Shown piece by piece: positions 11,265 to 22,810 of a stretch of 64,000 nucleotides of DNA (the first letter of the stretch is position 1; the number at the start of each line of letters is the position of its first letter). The notes beneath the pieces are model-generated. The model saw nothing but the letters and a program-made list of their open reading frames with translations. It searched no databases and was not told the DNA's origin. The position numbers were made by a program, and so were the translations under genes. Source of the DNA: Cryoendolithus antarcticus (lineage: Eukaryota > Ascomycota > Dothideomycetes > Cladosporiales > Cladosporiaceae); the NCBI GenBank assembly GCA_002077065.1, contig NAJO01000003.1, positions 1,364,001 through 1,428,000 of the forward strand, in the 5' to 3' direction.

Positions 11265-12909
11265 ATGGCGACCATCAAGTCGAATGGCGTAGCGCCGACC
11301 CGCAACGGGGCGACTCATGAGTTCAGTAAGTGCAAGATCTCTCTGAGTTGATGTTGAATCGCACATCAACAACGAGCCTTGCACCTGCGTGCAGAGGTAC
11401 CCTAAGATTTGATGCTGATTATGGAACTCAGAACGCATCACACCAAACGATCAGACCGAGAATCCTTTCGTCCAGCTCATTCCGGAGCAGGACATTGCTA
11501 TCGTGCCATCATTCGAACTGGAGTCTGGCGTCACGTTGCACAATGTCCAGGTAGCATACAAGACTTATGGTACTCTGTCACCAGACGCAGACAACGCCAT
11601 GATCATATGTCACGCTCTCACCGGAAGTGCAGATGTGGGCGATTGGTGGGGGCCATTGCTCGGTGGTCCAGGTGAGCCGGGCAAGGAGCCACGAGCATTC
11701 GACATGAGTCGGTTCTTTGTTGTCTGCGTCAACAGTCCTGGAAGTCCGTATGGGAGTGCGAGTCCTGTCACGGCACGCGATGGCGATCCCAAGAATGAGC
11801 ACTATGGGCCAGAGTTTCCTCTCACTACGATCAGGGACGACGTCAATCTCTTCAAACTACTGCTTGACGACCTTGGGGTGAAGCAGATCGCTGCAGTCAT
11901 TGGTGGTTCGATGGGAGGTATGCTGGTGCTGGAGTTCGCCTACTTCGGCAAGGACTACGTTCGTTCGATTATCCCAATCGCTACGTCGGCTCGCTACAGC
12001 GCATGGGGAATCAGCTGGGGCGAGGCGCAAAGGCAGAGCATCTACAGCGATCCGAAGTACGATGATGGGTACTACGCATTTGACGAGCCACCATCGGCTG
12101 GTCTCGGGGCAGCTCGCATGTCTGCTCTGTTGACGTACCGAAGTCGAGACTCGTTCGAAACACGATTCGGCAGGAGTACACCCAACACGTCGCTACGACA
12201 GAACATCAACGGCTCAGCACGACCACACACGCCAAGTAATGACCACTTCGCGATCCACAACGAAGGCCATCGATTAGCAGGCTCTCCTCGACGATCGCGT
12301 GCTGCGTCGATGACCTCTTCGATAGACTCCCTCCAGGCACCACCAATCACGGTCCGGGATCCACAGTTCTCCGGAGCGGCAGAGACCACAATTAAATCTT
12401 CCGTGAACAGCCGCAAACCCATCTCGACCTACTATTCGGCGCAATCTTACCTCCGCTATCAAGGCGAGAAGTTCATCAAACGCTTTGACGCGAACTGCTA
12501 CATAGCGATCACGCGCAAGCTAGATACGCACGACGTCTCCCGTGGCCGTACGGACACCGACGATAACACAGCCGAGGAAGCCATCATAGCTGCTCTCAAA
12601 CTGATCGAGCAGCCCACGCTTGTGCTGGGGATCATGTCCGACGGGCTCTTCACGTTCGCCGAGCAGCAGGAGCTCGCCGCCGCGATCCCGAATGCCGAGC
12701 TGAAGACTATCGAGAGTCCCGACGGACACGATGCTTTTCTGCTGGAATTCCGGCAGGTCAATGGGTTCATTCTGGAGTTTTTAAGGAAGGCTTTACCTGA
12801 TATCATGGCAAGGGAGCCGAGAATTTGGCCGTCGGAGGAAAAGAAGGAAAGGGAGGTCAAGGCGAGCACGTTCGGGGAGGCGGAGGTGGAAGATATTACT
12901 GCATGGTGA
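11265..12909 (+). CDS. MET2: Homoserine O-acetyltransferase
   Basis: Transfers acetate from acetyl-CoA to L-homoserine, the committed step that feeds sulfhydrylation to homocysteine and methionine. A short first exon (11265-11325, MATIKSNGVAPT...) joins after a 106-bp intron to 11432-12909, giving 512 aa. The alpha/beta-hydrolase elements are plain: HALTGSADVGDWW, the substrate-pocket segment RFFVVCVNSPGSPYGS, the nucleophile elbow GGSMGG (about residues 177-182) and the His motif DGHDAFLLEF (about 451). A polar insertion (about 265-350, rich in Ser and Arg) between core and cap is usual in fungal MET2 proteins and absent in most bacterial ones. Cytosolic by inference. Confidence 0.95.
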
Positions 12910-13125
12910 GCCTGTAGGTAAGAACAAGGGACCTACACGGCATAATTACCCTGTACATCAGCTGGCTTAAATATCAGGCGGCGTCCGAGCGTCTGCACTG
13001 GTGGACAATCATGATGGGATTCTGCCACTGACGTTCAAAAGCAGTATCAGCAGCCGCGCAGCGACGAGTAGCGATATATTATATTAGACGTGCAGCATTG
13101 ACATCGTCAAGTCGGGGTAATCAGA

Positions 13126-14379
13126 TCACGCTGGTCGCCGCAGGTTGTCGGCATCCTCAGCGCACTGCCTAGCCATCTCAGTCTGCTCATCAGTCTGGCA
13201 AACCAACACCCGCCGATCCCCGTCTTTCTGCTTTCCGATGTCAACAACCTCGCCATCCTGCAGTTGCTCATTCGCTCCTCGGTCTATCTCAAATCCCAGA
13301 CACCCCACCCTCGCCACCACTTCTTCCCTGAAGTGGACTCCATGCTCCCCGATCCCGCCCGCAAACACCAGCGCATCCACCGTCCCTCCCAACTTGACAT
13401 AATAACTCCCCACGAAGCCCATGACTCGATCCACAAACACCTCAAATGCCAACTTCGCCGACTCATCACCCTTCTCAGCGCGCTTACTCACCTCCCCGAA
13501 ATCCGTCGTGCCCGTCAGAGCCTTCCAGCCACTTTCCTTGTTGAGAATCATCTCCGCCTGCGTGACGTGCATAGCCTCGGAGCTGCCAGGGCTGGGTTTC
13601 GATGCATCGTGCGTAAAGTGAAAGATCAGACTTGGATCCACGTCGCCGCTTCGGGTTGCGCCGGGGAGGCCGGACAGGGGCGTGAGACCCATGGTGGTGT
13701 CTATACTTTTGCCTCCTTTGATGGCGCAGCAGGAGGCGCCAGAGCCGAGATGCAGGGCGATGAGATTGGTTTCTTCGATGGGCTTTTGCAGGTGTGCGGC
13801 GACGGCGCGGGTGATGAAGGCGTAAGATAGGCCATGGAAACCGTACTTTCTTAGCCCAGTCTTCTTGGCTTTCGCAGGGTCGATCATGTACGTTCGTACT
13901 GGCTCTGGGATCGTAGAGTGGAAGGCTGAGTCGAAGAAGGCGACATTCGTGCATTTCGGGATGAAAGCGTGAACAGCTTTAACGATTTCCAGTGCGCCGG
14001 CATTGTGAAGCGGGGCGAGGTCCGAGAGTGCTTCGAGGTGATAGTAGGTATCTGAATCTATTCGAGTTGGGGCGGAGTAACCACCACCGTGAACTATGCG
14101 GTGGCAGGCGAAGGATACGTCTGACGGGTCCTTGAGTTGAGGGAGGGAGGAGTCCGAAGTCAGGTGGGACAGGATCGCAGAGAAGGCTTCGTTTGGCGTG
14201 GCGATGTTTTCGAGGGTTTTGGTGTCTTTGCCAGATGTGAGCTTGGTAGGTGGAGACGTGAGACCAGAGAGGGAGACGGAGGCGATTGATTTGGGTGTCG
14301 CATCTGAATCGGAGAAGGTGTAGACAGAGACCTTGACTGATGAAGAGCCGGCATTGATCGAGAGGATGATCTGCGACAT
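13126..14379 (-). CDS. ackA: Acetate kinase
   Basis: Single exon, 417 aa, the full length of the ASKHA-fold acetate kinase family. It catalyses acetyl phosphate + ADP to acetate + ATP, or the reverse. Seen are the N-terminal nucleotide/substrate loop ILSINAGSSSVK, CHRIVHGGG, the ...FFDSAFHSTIPE stretch, RKYGFHGLSY, HLGSGASCCAIKGGKS with DTTMGLTPLSG, and FAGGIGEHG near the C terminus. All catalytic blocks are present without gaps. In filamentous ascomycetes acetate kinase is known to work with phosphoketolase (Xfp) in a carbon-saving shunt; no phosphoketolase gene lies in this window. It is convergent with MET2, whose acetyl-CoA substrate is metabolically adjacent, but co-regulation is not shown. 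Confidence 0.95.
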   Translation of the reverse strand: MSQIILSINAGSSSVKVSVYTFSDSDATPKSIASVSLSGLTSPPTKLTSGKDTKTLENIATPNEAFSAILSHLTSDSSLPQLKDPSDVSFACHRIVHGGGYSAPTRIDSDTYYHLEALSDLAPLHNAGALEIVKAVHAFIPKCTNVAFFDSAFHSTIPEPVRTYMIDPAKAKKTGLRKYGFHGLSYAFITRAVAAHLQKPIEETNLIALHLGSGASCCAIKGGKSIDTTMGLTPLSGLPGATRSGDVDPSLIFHFTHDASKPSPGSSEAMHVTQAEMILNKESGWKALTGTTDFGEVSKRAEKGDESAKLAFEVFVDRVMGFVGSYYVKLGGTVDALVFAGGIGEHGVHFREEVVARVGCLGFEIDRGANEQLQDGEVVDIGKQKDGDRRVLVCQTDEQTEMARQCAEDADNLRRPA

Positions 14380-15000
14380 CTTGCTAGATGCTTGGATTCA
14401 TGAGCCGACGGCGAAGCCTCACTAAGAATGCTTTCAGAACGATATGATCACTGCAAAGGAGTGATTGAAGATAGGAATCGGTGAGTCACTCTGTAAATGC
14501 CAATGCTGTGACTTGATGTACCTGCGTCTACAACCAAATGCAAACACGAGGTGAGATTGGGTTTAACCTTCGATATGACGTTCGGCTTGCAGTATGGTGA
14601 GCTTGAAGCTCTGGCAAGCCGCGCGCTGCCGGCCGAAAATGCTCCGAAACAACTCTGATCGAATAAGGTGGTCGTGTGGTCGGCCAGCTGTATATCACCT
14701 GCCCATACATGCTGCGACTACGTTCTGCACCTCCCTGGCACGAACGTGCTTCGTTCGTCGCTCGCGCACGACTCTGTGGTCGCGTCAACGACGATTCAGA
14801 ACAATCGCCAATCTGGCCGCGTGAGCATTGGTGACTTTGTAGCAATGCCAGGCTTTAACATTGTCGCACGTTGGAAGCACATCGACTCCATCCCGCCATG
14901 TAGAATTGCAGGCCAGACATCCGGGTCCAGGAAGCTTTGCGGTCGTGAGTCGTCGATTGTGACCGTGATAACAGCCTCTCCTGTGCCTGACGCCCTCGCG
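14380..15000. other. Intergenic
   Basis: Between two minus-strand genes (acetate kinase and MFS transporter). No supported coding or RNA gene; it holds the acetate kinase promoter and the MFS 3' flank. Confidence 0.4.
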
Positions 15001-16547
15001 TCACGTACTAAGCTCATACTTCCCACTGCCCTTCACTCCCTTTCCCCATCTCCAGAACCCCCAAAGCCCAGCGGCCAGTACGATTGCCAAGAAGCCCAGC
15101 AGATCACCTGCCCAGCCCGCTCCCAGAACTCTGTAAAGCCTAAGACTGAACATCGGAAACGCAGCGCTGAAAGTGTACCGACACAGCATTGCAGCACCAC
15201 TTGCAGACGCGCCGTACAGCGGCCCATAGGCGTCGAGCATGTACAGGTTTACTGAGCCATAGACGACGATACTTGACAGCATGGCTAGGGCTTGGAAGAG
15301 CATCGGGACGACCCAGTGAATGGAGGCTCGTGCAGTCCAGGCGTAGGCGAATAAGCTTAGAGGGAGCAGGAGGGATGCAGGCAGGGCGGCAGAGAGTCTT
15401 TGTTCGGCTGGGAATGGGGTTGACGGTGGCGAAGTGGCGAGGTGGCGACGGAGCCGTGGCTGATAGATGTAGCGATCGGCTAGGACCTGGGGGATCGGAA
15501 CGAGGCAGACTCCAAGGGTCAGGCTGAGGAAGGATAATGATTGCGCTGCTGGACTGAAGGCGTAGTAATGCGACCAGACCCAGGGGGAGGCGACGACGAA
15601 GGTGTATGTTAGACCGAAGAGGAAGCCAGAGTAGACGCAGACGAGCGTTACGATGGGCTCGGTAAAGAGCATGTGGATTGGCCTGAAGAACAATTTGCGC
15701 AGGAAGTAGAGGAGCGCAGCTGATATCGATTTCTTGGGTTGCGCAGTTGCAGGATCAATTCCGAGCTTCTTCGCGCGTTGTTGGAGAAGTCGGACTTTGT
15801 ATGTCTCGGGCGTAAAGAGTACCGGGAGATATGCAGCTCCAATGAACATTAGAGTAACCCACTGCGTCCATCGCCAGCCCTTCCCGATAACCACGAAGCC
15901 ACCGACGAGCGGACCGAGCACGGCGCCGCAAGAAGGCACTGCGTAGCTACGCTCAATAGTCAGCATTAAGGCATCTCTTCGATCACACCACGGATGTTGT
16001 AGGAGCCAACTCACTAGATTCCAAGAGCGATACCTCTGTACCTCCCGTCCGTGATGTCCGCGATGGTAGCACTTGCATTGCTGATCGCCGGCGCCGCGAA
16101 TACACCCGCAATGAATCTACACACACATAGGCTCGCGACGTCTCTCGATAGTCCAGCTCCAAGGACAAGAAGGGCAAACACCGGTGTTGTCAACAAGAAG
16201 ACTGCCTTGCGTCCGTACACCTCACTCAACGGCGCGCCGACTAGGGGTCCGAAAGCGAGGCCTAGGTTGTAGAAGGAGAGAGGCAACAACGAAACTTCCT
16301 CGGAGACCTCAAACGTGTTCTGAACCTCTTCGATGGCGGGGCTGTAGATCGACGCGGCGAAGGCTGTGACGAAAGCCAGGAAGCTCACAGCCGCTGTGGT
16401 GTAGATCCGAGTAGCTAGGGGAAAGTTGCGAGGATTCTCCCGGTCGGTAGGTGACGTCCATTCCAGGCTCGTTGAAGGCTCAGCCTGGTAGGCGACGCTG
16501 TCTGGTGGCGAGACAGACGCACCGTCGATTGCAAAGTGTGCGGGCAT
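15001..16547 (-). CDS. MFS transporter, DHA1-like
   Basis: Exons 16547-16015 and 15946-15001 (68-bp intron) give 492 aa. The N-terminal cytosolic stretch ends in WTSPTDRENPRNF, typical of the fungal DHA1 drug/polyamine:H+ antiporters (usually 'DP.NP.NW'). It is followed by TM1 and the loop 2-3 motif GAPLSEVYGRKAVF (consensus G-x-L-a-D-r-x-Gr-k). Hydrophobic segments consistent with 12 TM helices follow. The motif-C region GAVLGPLVGGFV comes directly after the splice junction. Late loops contain Pro-rich DAYGPLYGASA, also usual in this subfamily. Plasma-membrane export of a small molecule is the likely role; the substrate cannot be read from sequence. No biosynthetic cluster surrounds it. Confidence 0.9.
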
Positions 16548-16899
16548 ATCTGGGGGCAGGCATATCTGCTGCGGAGCTGGCTATGAGTGTTATAGCACTA
16601 TACATCGATTTGCTTACAATGCAAGCCATCACGGCCGTTTACTTCGATGGAGGAAGTGCAGGGCGTGAGGTACCTGATCGACAGGCTTGGCACGAAGACT
16701 ATTCGGCTTCTCGGCAACAGCACTGGAAGGTGCGGCTCTGTCAACAATGTTCCTATAGAGTCGCAAAGGAGATGAAGTGAGTACCAGGTCTCGGGACCAA
16801 TAATGTGTGGGTATCTATGGCAATGTCTCTGCGCTTCCTGATGCGCCTCCGAGTTAGCAAATGCTGCTCAATATCTCAGCGCATACTTTGCTGGAGCGG
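16548..16899. other. Intergenic
   Basis: Upstream of the MFS gene (minus) and downstream of NSE4 (minus). Nothing coding can be supported. Confidence 0.4.
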
Positions 16900-18399
16900 T
16901 CACGCGTACCACCCTCTCGCTCCCATCTGAGTGCCTCGCTCTTCCTCGCGATGCGGTATCATAGGCTCGGTGATGTCGAACGCTTTGATGAGGTCCCGCC
17001 ATGTGCCGTAATCCAGCGAAAGGATTGCTTGATGTTTGCTCACGTCTTGTCCGCGTCCCTCTTCATCTGTACGAGCATTTGGTATGACTGTAGACTGTCA
17101 GCAATGCGGGTGTGAACTTGGCAGGTGTGTGTGACTTACGCAGCGATGGCAAGCCATTGTCGTCCATTTCAATGCCACAGCTACCTTCTTTGATCAGAAA
17201 GCTCACATAGAACAGATTCTCCACTGTCTGGCCGAAGCTGTGCGGATTGACCACATAATCGAAGACACTAGGTCCACCAGTATCTGTGATGCGTAGCTTC
17301 TTCATGAGAGCCTCTCCCTTAGGCGTTCGGAGCTGTTCGTAGCCAGTGATGCCTGCTCTGCCTAGCGCTGTTGAAGCATCGCGAGCCACCTTGACAAGAT
17401 GACTTCGTATTCTTGTGCAGATCGCTGTGAGTCCATTCCTATCAGACTGGTCAAGGTCTTCCCGCGTCAAAGCTTCAGGTCGTGATTCGCGACCAGCAGC
17501 CTCCCGGCCGTTTCGTGCTCTTCGCTGGGTCTCTTTGCGTTGCTTCTTCTGCACCGAGAGCGGGCCCAGCAGGAACGAAGGCACTGGTGGCCGTGAGTTT
17601 TTGGGCATGCATGCATGCCGTCCTAAAAGCTCCCAGTCTAGATCCACCGCTCCCACTTCATCCTCTTCGTCGTCATCCACATCGCTGTCGTCTGCACGTC
17701 GTGTCCGTCGCCGCTGTGTTGGCTGTGTGCTCGTAGCGTCCACAGGCCCGCCATTGCGCATGAAGGATATGCACTTCGAGAGGAACTCATCCACGTCAAT
17801 GCCCGTACTCTTGTCGCCTGCAGAAGCGTGTCCTGCCTGCTTGTTGGCAGCGTCAGAGAGATTGACCATCAACCTGGAGTCAATGGTCGCGTCATTCGTC
17901 TGCTTCACATGCTGAAAGTTGTCGTTTGCGCGCTTCACCAATTCTTGCAACTTCCCATCGTTACCACTGAGGATCTCGGCTCGATTTTCTGCGACTTGTC
18001 AGTAGGCGATCACCCTAGTCTCACACGGTCGCATAGCTCACCATTGAAGTCTCGCTCAAGCGCGCGACTTTTGCGCTTGATCTCTCTTCGCTCCTCAGGG
18101 TCTTGATTCGGATCAAAGTAGCGATTGAATTTCTGTTCATCGGTCTCTGCTGCGCAAGGGCTCGCAGCACTGTCGTCGCTGCCACGCTTCCGTTTCTGCC
18201 CCGACGACGCGCCATCACTATGGCGAGATGTGGGCGTTGGCAAGCTGCTTCGTGCGGGCGGATCCATGGCGCGACCCTTGCCCTCATCGCACGCGGTCGG
18301 GTTGGGATCGTTATTCTCTTGATCAGAGACTCCAGGTGTCGCGGAAGGGTATCGTGAAGAGGGTGCCATGGAAGACACGCGCTCATTCAGGCGTGCCAT
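16900..18399 (-). CDS. nse4: Nse4, kleisin subunit of the SMC5/6 complex
   Basis: Three exons (18399-18042, 17988-17140, 17087-16900; introns 53 and 52 bp) give 464 aa. Nse4 bridges the Smc5 and Smc6 heads and works in DNA repair and replication-fork processing in the nucleus. The C-terminal winged-helix signature is clear: GPSVFDYVVNPHSFGQTVEN, FYVSFLIKEG, and FDITEPMIPHREE in the last exon. The N-terminal kleisin helix region is seen in EQKFNRYFDPNQDPEERREI...ALERDFN and continues after the first intron. A long low-complexity acidic/basic linker (DDSDVDDDEEDE and the K/R-rich stretch after it) precedes the conserved C-terminal part. The last exon is needed for the diagnostic motif and is easily missed by gene callers. 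Confidence 0.93.
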
Positions 18400-19187
18400 C
18401 GTTCATTGGCAGCGCAGCGAGGCCGCAGACTGAAGACAGCGCCGTACCGATCGGAGGGCGAAATGCGGCGCGTGGTGAGAGGCAGTGCTTGCTTGCCTTG
18501 CGCGGTGATCTAGGCGGGAACTCGCAGCGCTTTGTGTCTCTGAGACCTGCGCAATCGTACTGATGCGGAGGGGTCAACGACGTGAGCAACACAGTTCAGA
18601 GGCAGAGTGATGAGGTGGTACTTTGAAATGGCGTATCATCTCAAGTCGCGTCCAAGGGCCAAAGAGCGTGTCAAAGTTTACTGGGCGGCTTTCCTAGACG
18701 AGCGATCCCGGACGTCACAGGCAGATGCACTTCTTCTGCGTAATGCGTGGTCACAAAGCAACCCCTTCAAAGGTATGCAGGGCAACAATTCAGAAAGTAC
18801 ATTCAGATGCTTAATTTGAGTACTCATTCGAAGACCGTCGTAATCTTCACTCACTGCCAACGCTGACCTCGCTGTCTGACTCACGCACGTGACATCACCG
18901 GATCCGGCACTTTCTCACACCCGAGACCTCTTATGTCATCCTCGCATCCACCTCGCATCGGCACTGAGATCTTTTCCCAGCCTTGCAGGAGCTTGGCAGA
19001 GCTGACCGCCGACTCGGCTCTGCGCGGAGAGAGTGTGACAGCATGCTTACGGATCTCAGGATCGTGCCATCCGCGGCAGCAAACAATATGAGTAGCAGTG
19101 ACTGCCCTGCGGTCAGCGCAAACATGGTTTGCTCTATTGACGCAGGCTCTGTGTGTACATCGCTAGCTCGTTGGCTTGCGTCAGAGT
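18400..19187. other. Divergent intergenic region between NSE4 and a TM protein
   Basis: About 0.8 kb that should carry two divergent promoters. A 70-codon plus-strand frame at 18607-18819 and a minus-strand frame at 18931-19125 have no family resemblance. No RNA gene is seen. Confidence 0.4.
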
Positions 19188-19891
19188 ATGGCGTTCAAGA
19201 TCGATGGTGGTAATGCGAAGCGGACGAGGTGAGCTTACTTGTCTTGCGATCTTTATAAGAGGAATTGGGACTGATGGAAGCACTGCAATAGTGACAGTCG
19301 GACATTTCTCCTACTAGCCTCTAGCCTGGCTGTGTTTAACCAGGCTCTAGCAGCACTGGCATGCTACTACCTACCGGCAGAGCCGAGTCTCATTGTACGA
19401 GTCGTAGCAAGCTATGCTGTCGCGGCATGCTTGATCAGTGGCCTTGGACTGTTAGGCATCTTGAGGGTATGCATCCCTCCGAGCTCGACATGCTGGACCT
19501 CCCAGCTGACTCGAACCAACAGGACCGTCCTGGCTTTCTCACAATGTTCGCCCACTTCCTCTGGATCGACGCTGTGCTTTCGTTTTTCGCCCGACTCCTC
19601 GTGCTCGACCTACTGTTCAGCACATTCGATGGACATGCCTTCTGCACCGACCTAGTGCAAAGCCTTTGGATGCCAGAGCCATCATTATTGCGTTCCCAGG
19701 ATCCGCTCGCGGGCGCTGATCTGTGGTGTGGTGTTTGTCTCAGTGCCATCCAGATCGCCAGCATCATGCTCGTGCTCTGTATGGGTGCTGCGCAGGCTGC
19801 TGTCGCGCTCGCAGTCCGCCAGTATCGGTACCAATTGACCAGGGCGGACTGCGCTGAGCAGCACGTTGAAATTGTGCTGGAGAAAGTATAG
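19188..19891 (+). CDS. Four-TM membrane protein of unknown function, 3 exons
   Basis: Exons 19188-19228, 19292-19466 and 19523-19891 (introns 63 and 56 bp, the second with a CTGAC branch site) give 194 aa. Without the second intron the frame breaks, which supports the model. Four hydrophobic segments are visible: about residues 18-40 (FLLLASSLAVFNQALAAL), 46-68 (IVRVVASYAVAACLISGLGL), 74-102 (PGFLTMFAHFLWIDAVLSFF) and 140-168 (CLSAIQIASIMLVLCMGAAQ). A loop with DLWCG sits between the last two, and the tail is charged and cytosolic. I recognise no named family. The layout suggests a small endomembrane protein. Confidence 0.7.
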
Positions 19892-20063
19892 CCATACTAA
19901 TATATATGGTCACAAGCTATAGCAGCTGGTCATCTCGCCGACGCACCAGTCATCATAGCTCAGATTCTGTTGAATGCCCGGGACAAATGACCACCAGGCT
20001 AATCCTGTGGGGAGGACCATTTGGTGAACGTCGATTACATGGGCGGGTATTGAGCCGACCGAC

Positions 20064-20621
20064 TCAAAACAATCCTGCGGCCTTCCCTACCATCCTGATT
20101 CGGCACTCTACCTCCAGAACGCCACAGCTCGCGCAACCGCATTGAGCCTCACACGGACATACATCGACGTTCCATCCGCGAATATCCTTGCAGTGCACAC
20201 AGAGTAGCCTCTTCACACTACGCGCGCCGCTTGCACTCTCGCCCACACTAGACACCTCCGGATCGACCTGGACGTCACTTGATCTCTTCTCGAATCGGGC
20301 ATCGTGCCATTTGCAGATCGGCCTGACCGGACTCCGAAAGAAGTTCAATGGCATCAAGCCATCGCAAAGCACGCAACGGCGCCTCCCACCTTCGGCCTCG
20401 CAACGTTCAGAGATGTAGCGACGATAAGCTTTCAACTCGCACGGTTCGATCTCGGTGGGCTTTTGTTGAGGAGGCTTAGGCAGCTGGACGTAGGCGATGC
20501 GAGATGCGAGTCTCAAGGAGACTTGAGAGGAAGGAGGGAGATGCGAGGCGACGAGATGGAGAAGCTCGACCGGGAGATCTTCAAGGTGTATGTGCTGCAT
20601 TCCGTGGGTGGATGCCTGCAT
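20064..20621 (-). CDS. F-box-like, cysteine-rich protein
   Basis: Single exon of 185 aa. Residues about 11-45 (IHLEDLPVELLHLVASHLPP, then SLRLASRIAYVQL) fit the F-box pattern, which binds Skp1 in SCF ubiquitin ligases. The rest is Cys-rich: CVLCDGLMPLNFF, CKWHDARF, CVHCKDIRGW and CPCEAQCGCASCG. It looks like a zinc-stabilised module, as in fungal F-box proteins that end in a Cys cluster instead of LRR or WD repeats. The substrate is unknown. The first residues are uncertain because a second Met follows at position 8. Confidence 0.72.
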   Translation of the reverse strand: MQASTHGMQHIHLEDLPVELLHLVASHLPPSSQVSLRLASRIAYVQLPKPPQQKPTEIEPCELKAYRRYISERCEAEGGRRRCVLCDGLMPLNFFRSPVRPICKWHDARFEKRSSDVQVDPEVSSVGESASGARSVKRLLCVHCKDIRGWNVDVCPCEAQCGCASCGVLEVECRIRMVGKAAGLF

Positions 20622-21598
20622 CTTGAGTTGTACTTGCGAGGTTCTTCAAGTAACCTTTAGAGCAATAACTTTGGGAAGCGGAGGATGAAGATCAACAATA
20701 GACAAAGAAAATATAAAAGAAAGCAACCCTTTGCTGTTACGTTCCTTTGAACAGTCACCGATAGAACAAACACGCGCCAACTGATTACCTTGTGCACCTC
20801 TATCCCATTGTCGAGGTCTTCGATCCTGGAAGAATGCTGTACACGTGAGCTACTGTGAGATGGACCCAGACCTGGAGGGTGTAGGGCCAAGTAAGAGTGT
20901 ACCGAACGCGAGGTACTGGAGTACGTCTCCTTCCACCGTTCCACTGGCGGACGAAGTAGCACATGGATTCCCACTACGCCGGCTGGTCTGTGAGACGCCG
21001 TTGGACCTCGAGCAGTTCGCATGATTTTGACCGCGCATAGTGCTGTTCCGCGATTGAGGCACAGAGGGGTAAGGTTACGAGACAGAAAGGCATGAGGTCG
21101 CAGAGCACAGACCGCGCCGTGACTGCCAAATGTGAGACGGCTGGCCTTACATGACCTGACCTCATGTGCTACACTTGACCAAGAAACGGATGACCTTTTT
21201 GGTGCGAGTAAAGCAGCTTGCCCTACCGACCCAGATACCTGCGCAATCCTCTCCCACGTCCTATACCAAATTGATCAGATCATGCATGACCAAACCAGCA
21301 AACCGATAAACGCAGCACCATTACCGTACCCAGCCTGGTATCCGCAGTGAGGCACGACACCCAAACCCAGTGGACGCGCCCAGAAACTTGGACCCGACCA
21401 CATCCCGTGATCCCAAACAAACACCTCCAGAATGCCACCATACCCCAAGCACACAATGCTACCGCGCAAACCCCATTTCCTGAGATACGCCACCGATTGC
21501 GATCACGGACATCCCGAACCCCAGCCGACCAGGAACCATCCGCATTGAGATGATGCGCTGCTTTCGAACCATTGCACGTGACGGCTAGGCACCGGTCC
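20622..21598. other. Intergenic of about 1 kb
   Basis: Separates the F-box gene from the next minus-strand gene. Open frames here (for example 20657-21022 minus) show no motif. The frame 21280-21786 on the minus strand overlaps the 3' end of the next gene in another frame and is treated as a shadow. Confidence 0.4.
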
Positions 21599-22810
21599 CT
21601 ATCCCCAGACACTAGCCTGCGCTCCCATGGCATTCCCAGTCTTGCCCCAAGCACCTCGGTCGCCTCCCCATCCGCCACCGAGTCCGCCAATAGCGTTCTT
21701 ATCAGCAGCCAATACCGGCGGATTCGCAACCGCGCTCGCAGATCTCTCATCCTTCGGCGCCGCCGACTCGGTACTCGAGAAGCCATAGCTCAGACTCGAC
21801 GGTGTCAGCGGTGTCGTAGACCGCTTGTTCAGCCCCGCTGCCGGTGTCTGCGCCGGTCGCGTACCAATGGGTGCAACGCTTGACGCTGCGCCCTTCTGAC
21901 CTTGTGGGAGCGGCGGAGAAGCACCAGGTGACGAAGTCGATGTCCGAGCTTGCGCGAGCTCGTTGATGTGCGCGAATTGCTGGCCTGGCACAGCAGCATT
22001 CGCGGGCGAAGCAGCACTCTCTGCGCGTTCACGAGGCGGCATCTTGACTGCGGAGTCGTCGGTTGAGGGGTCGAATTGTGAAGGAGATTGGTTCCGGACG
22101 TCGCCGCTGGCAGGTCGGGCGGCGGAGCCATCAGCGTTGTAGAGCGTTGAGCTCTCGCCGTAGAGCGCGCGGTGCTGGCGCGCGATCAAGTCGCGGCGAT
22201 CTTGCTCGTTCATTGTATTCGGGCTCATTGCGCGATCGGCTTTGGGTCCAGCTGCGCCTGCTTTACTGTCAGTATCCCGCTCTGCTGCGTCAGACTTGAC
22301 GACCTTGGCAAACTCACTCCTGTTATACTGCTGCTCCTGATGATAATTCCTCAGCTCCTTCTCCCTTTGCGCCGCCATCCGTCTCTTAGCCTGCAACATC
22401 TGCTCCGCCTCGCTCTGCCGCGGCGGAAACCTCTGGCCTGCATAGTACCCCTGCAGACCCGCTGATCCTGGCCTGCCGCTCTCATCTCCGCTTCCCGAGT
22501 GCTGTCTCGATGGACTGCCTCCACCCATCCTGGGGTCCTGGCCGAAGCCCGAGTTGCGACCAGGTGACGGTATGCTTTCCCGCCGCCCTGGCTGCATGGA
22601 ATGCTGCATGTGGCCTGGGAGCCACTTGCCTGATTTGAGGAGGTTGTCGGTTGCGCGGTCTATTTCCTCGAACTGCGATGCGAAGGCATTTGAATCGCTG
22701 TGTTGTGAGAGGCTCGACTCGGCGCCGGAGCGAGAGGGCGGTGGTGGCTGATCCCAGGATTGCTGGCGCGGTGGATTCGACCAGGAGGAGTCGGGATCGT
22801 AGAAGGACAT
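21599..22810 (-). CDS. Low-complexity Ser/Pro/Gln/Gly-rich protein, 403 aa
   Basis: Single long frame from ATG 22810. The family is not recognised. The N terminus (MSFYDPDSSWSN) is followed by polar Pro/Ser-rich sequence. A short ordered-looking block FASQFEEIDRATDNLLKSGKW (about 44-64) and a helical charged block EAEQMLQAKRRMAAQREKEL (about 135-155) stand out. DRRDLIARQHRALYGE (about 207-222) may be another conserved helix. The C terminus is Gly/Trp-rich (GGLGGGWGGDRGAWGK). No signal peptide or TM is present. The composition suggests an intrinsically disordered cytosolic or nuclear protein, perhaps RNA-associated; that is inference. Confidence 0.65.
   Translation of the reverse strand: MSFYDPDSSWSNPPRQQSWDQPPPPSRSGAESSLSQHSDSNAFASQFEEIDRATDNLLKSGKWLPGHMQHSMQPGRRESIPSPGRNSGFGQDPRMGGGSPSRQHSGSGDESGRPGSAGLQGYYAGQRFPPRQSEAEQMLQAKRRMAAQREKELRNYHQEQQYNRSEFAKVVKSDAAERDTDSKAGAAGPKADRAMSPNTMNEQDRRDLIARQHRALYGESSTLYNADGSAARPASGDVRNQSPSQFDPSTDDSAVKMPPRERAESAASPANAAVPGQQFAHINELAQARTSTSSPGASPPLPQGQKGAASSVAPIGTRPAQTPAAGLNKRSTTPLTPSSLSYGFSSTESAAPKDERSASAVANPPVLAADKNAIGGLGGGWGGDRGAWGKTGNAMGAQASVWG

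Noticed and set aside
13264..13954. Long frames on both strands within acetate kinase
   Set aside because: Acetate kinase is unmistakable in its own frame; the others are shadows.
21280..21786. 168-codon Arg-rich frame overlapping the end of the 403-aa gene
   Set aside because: Reads another frame of the same strand, and its Arg-rich composition is typical of a shadow of a Ser/Pro/Gly-rich coding region.
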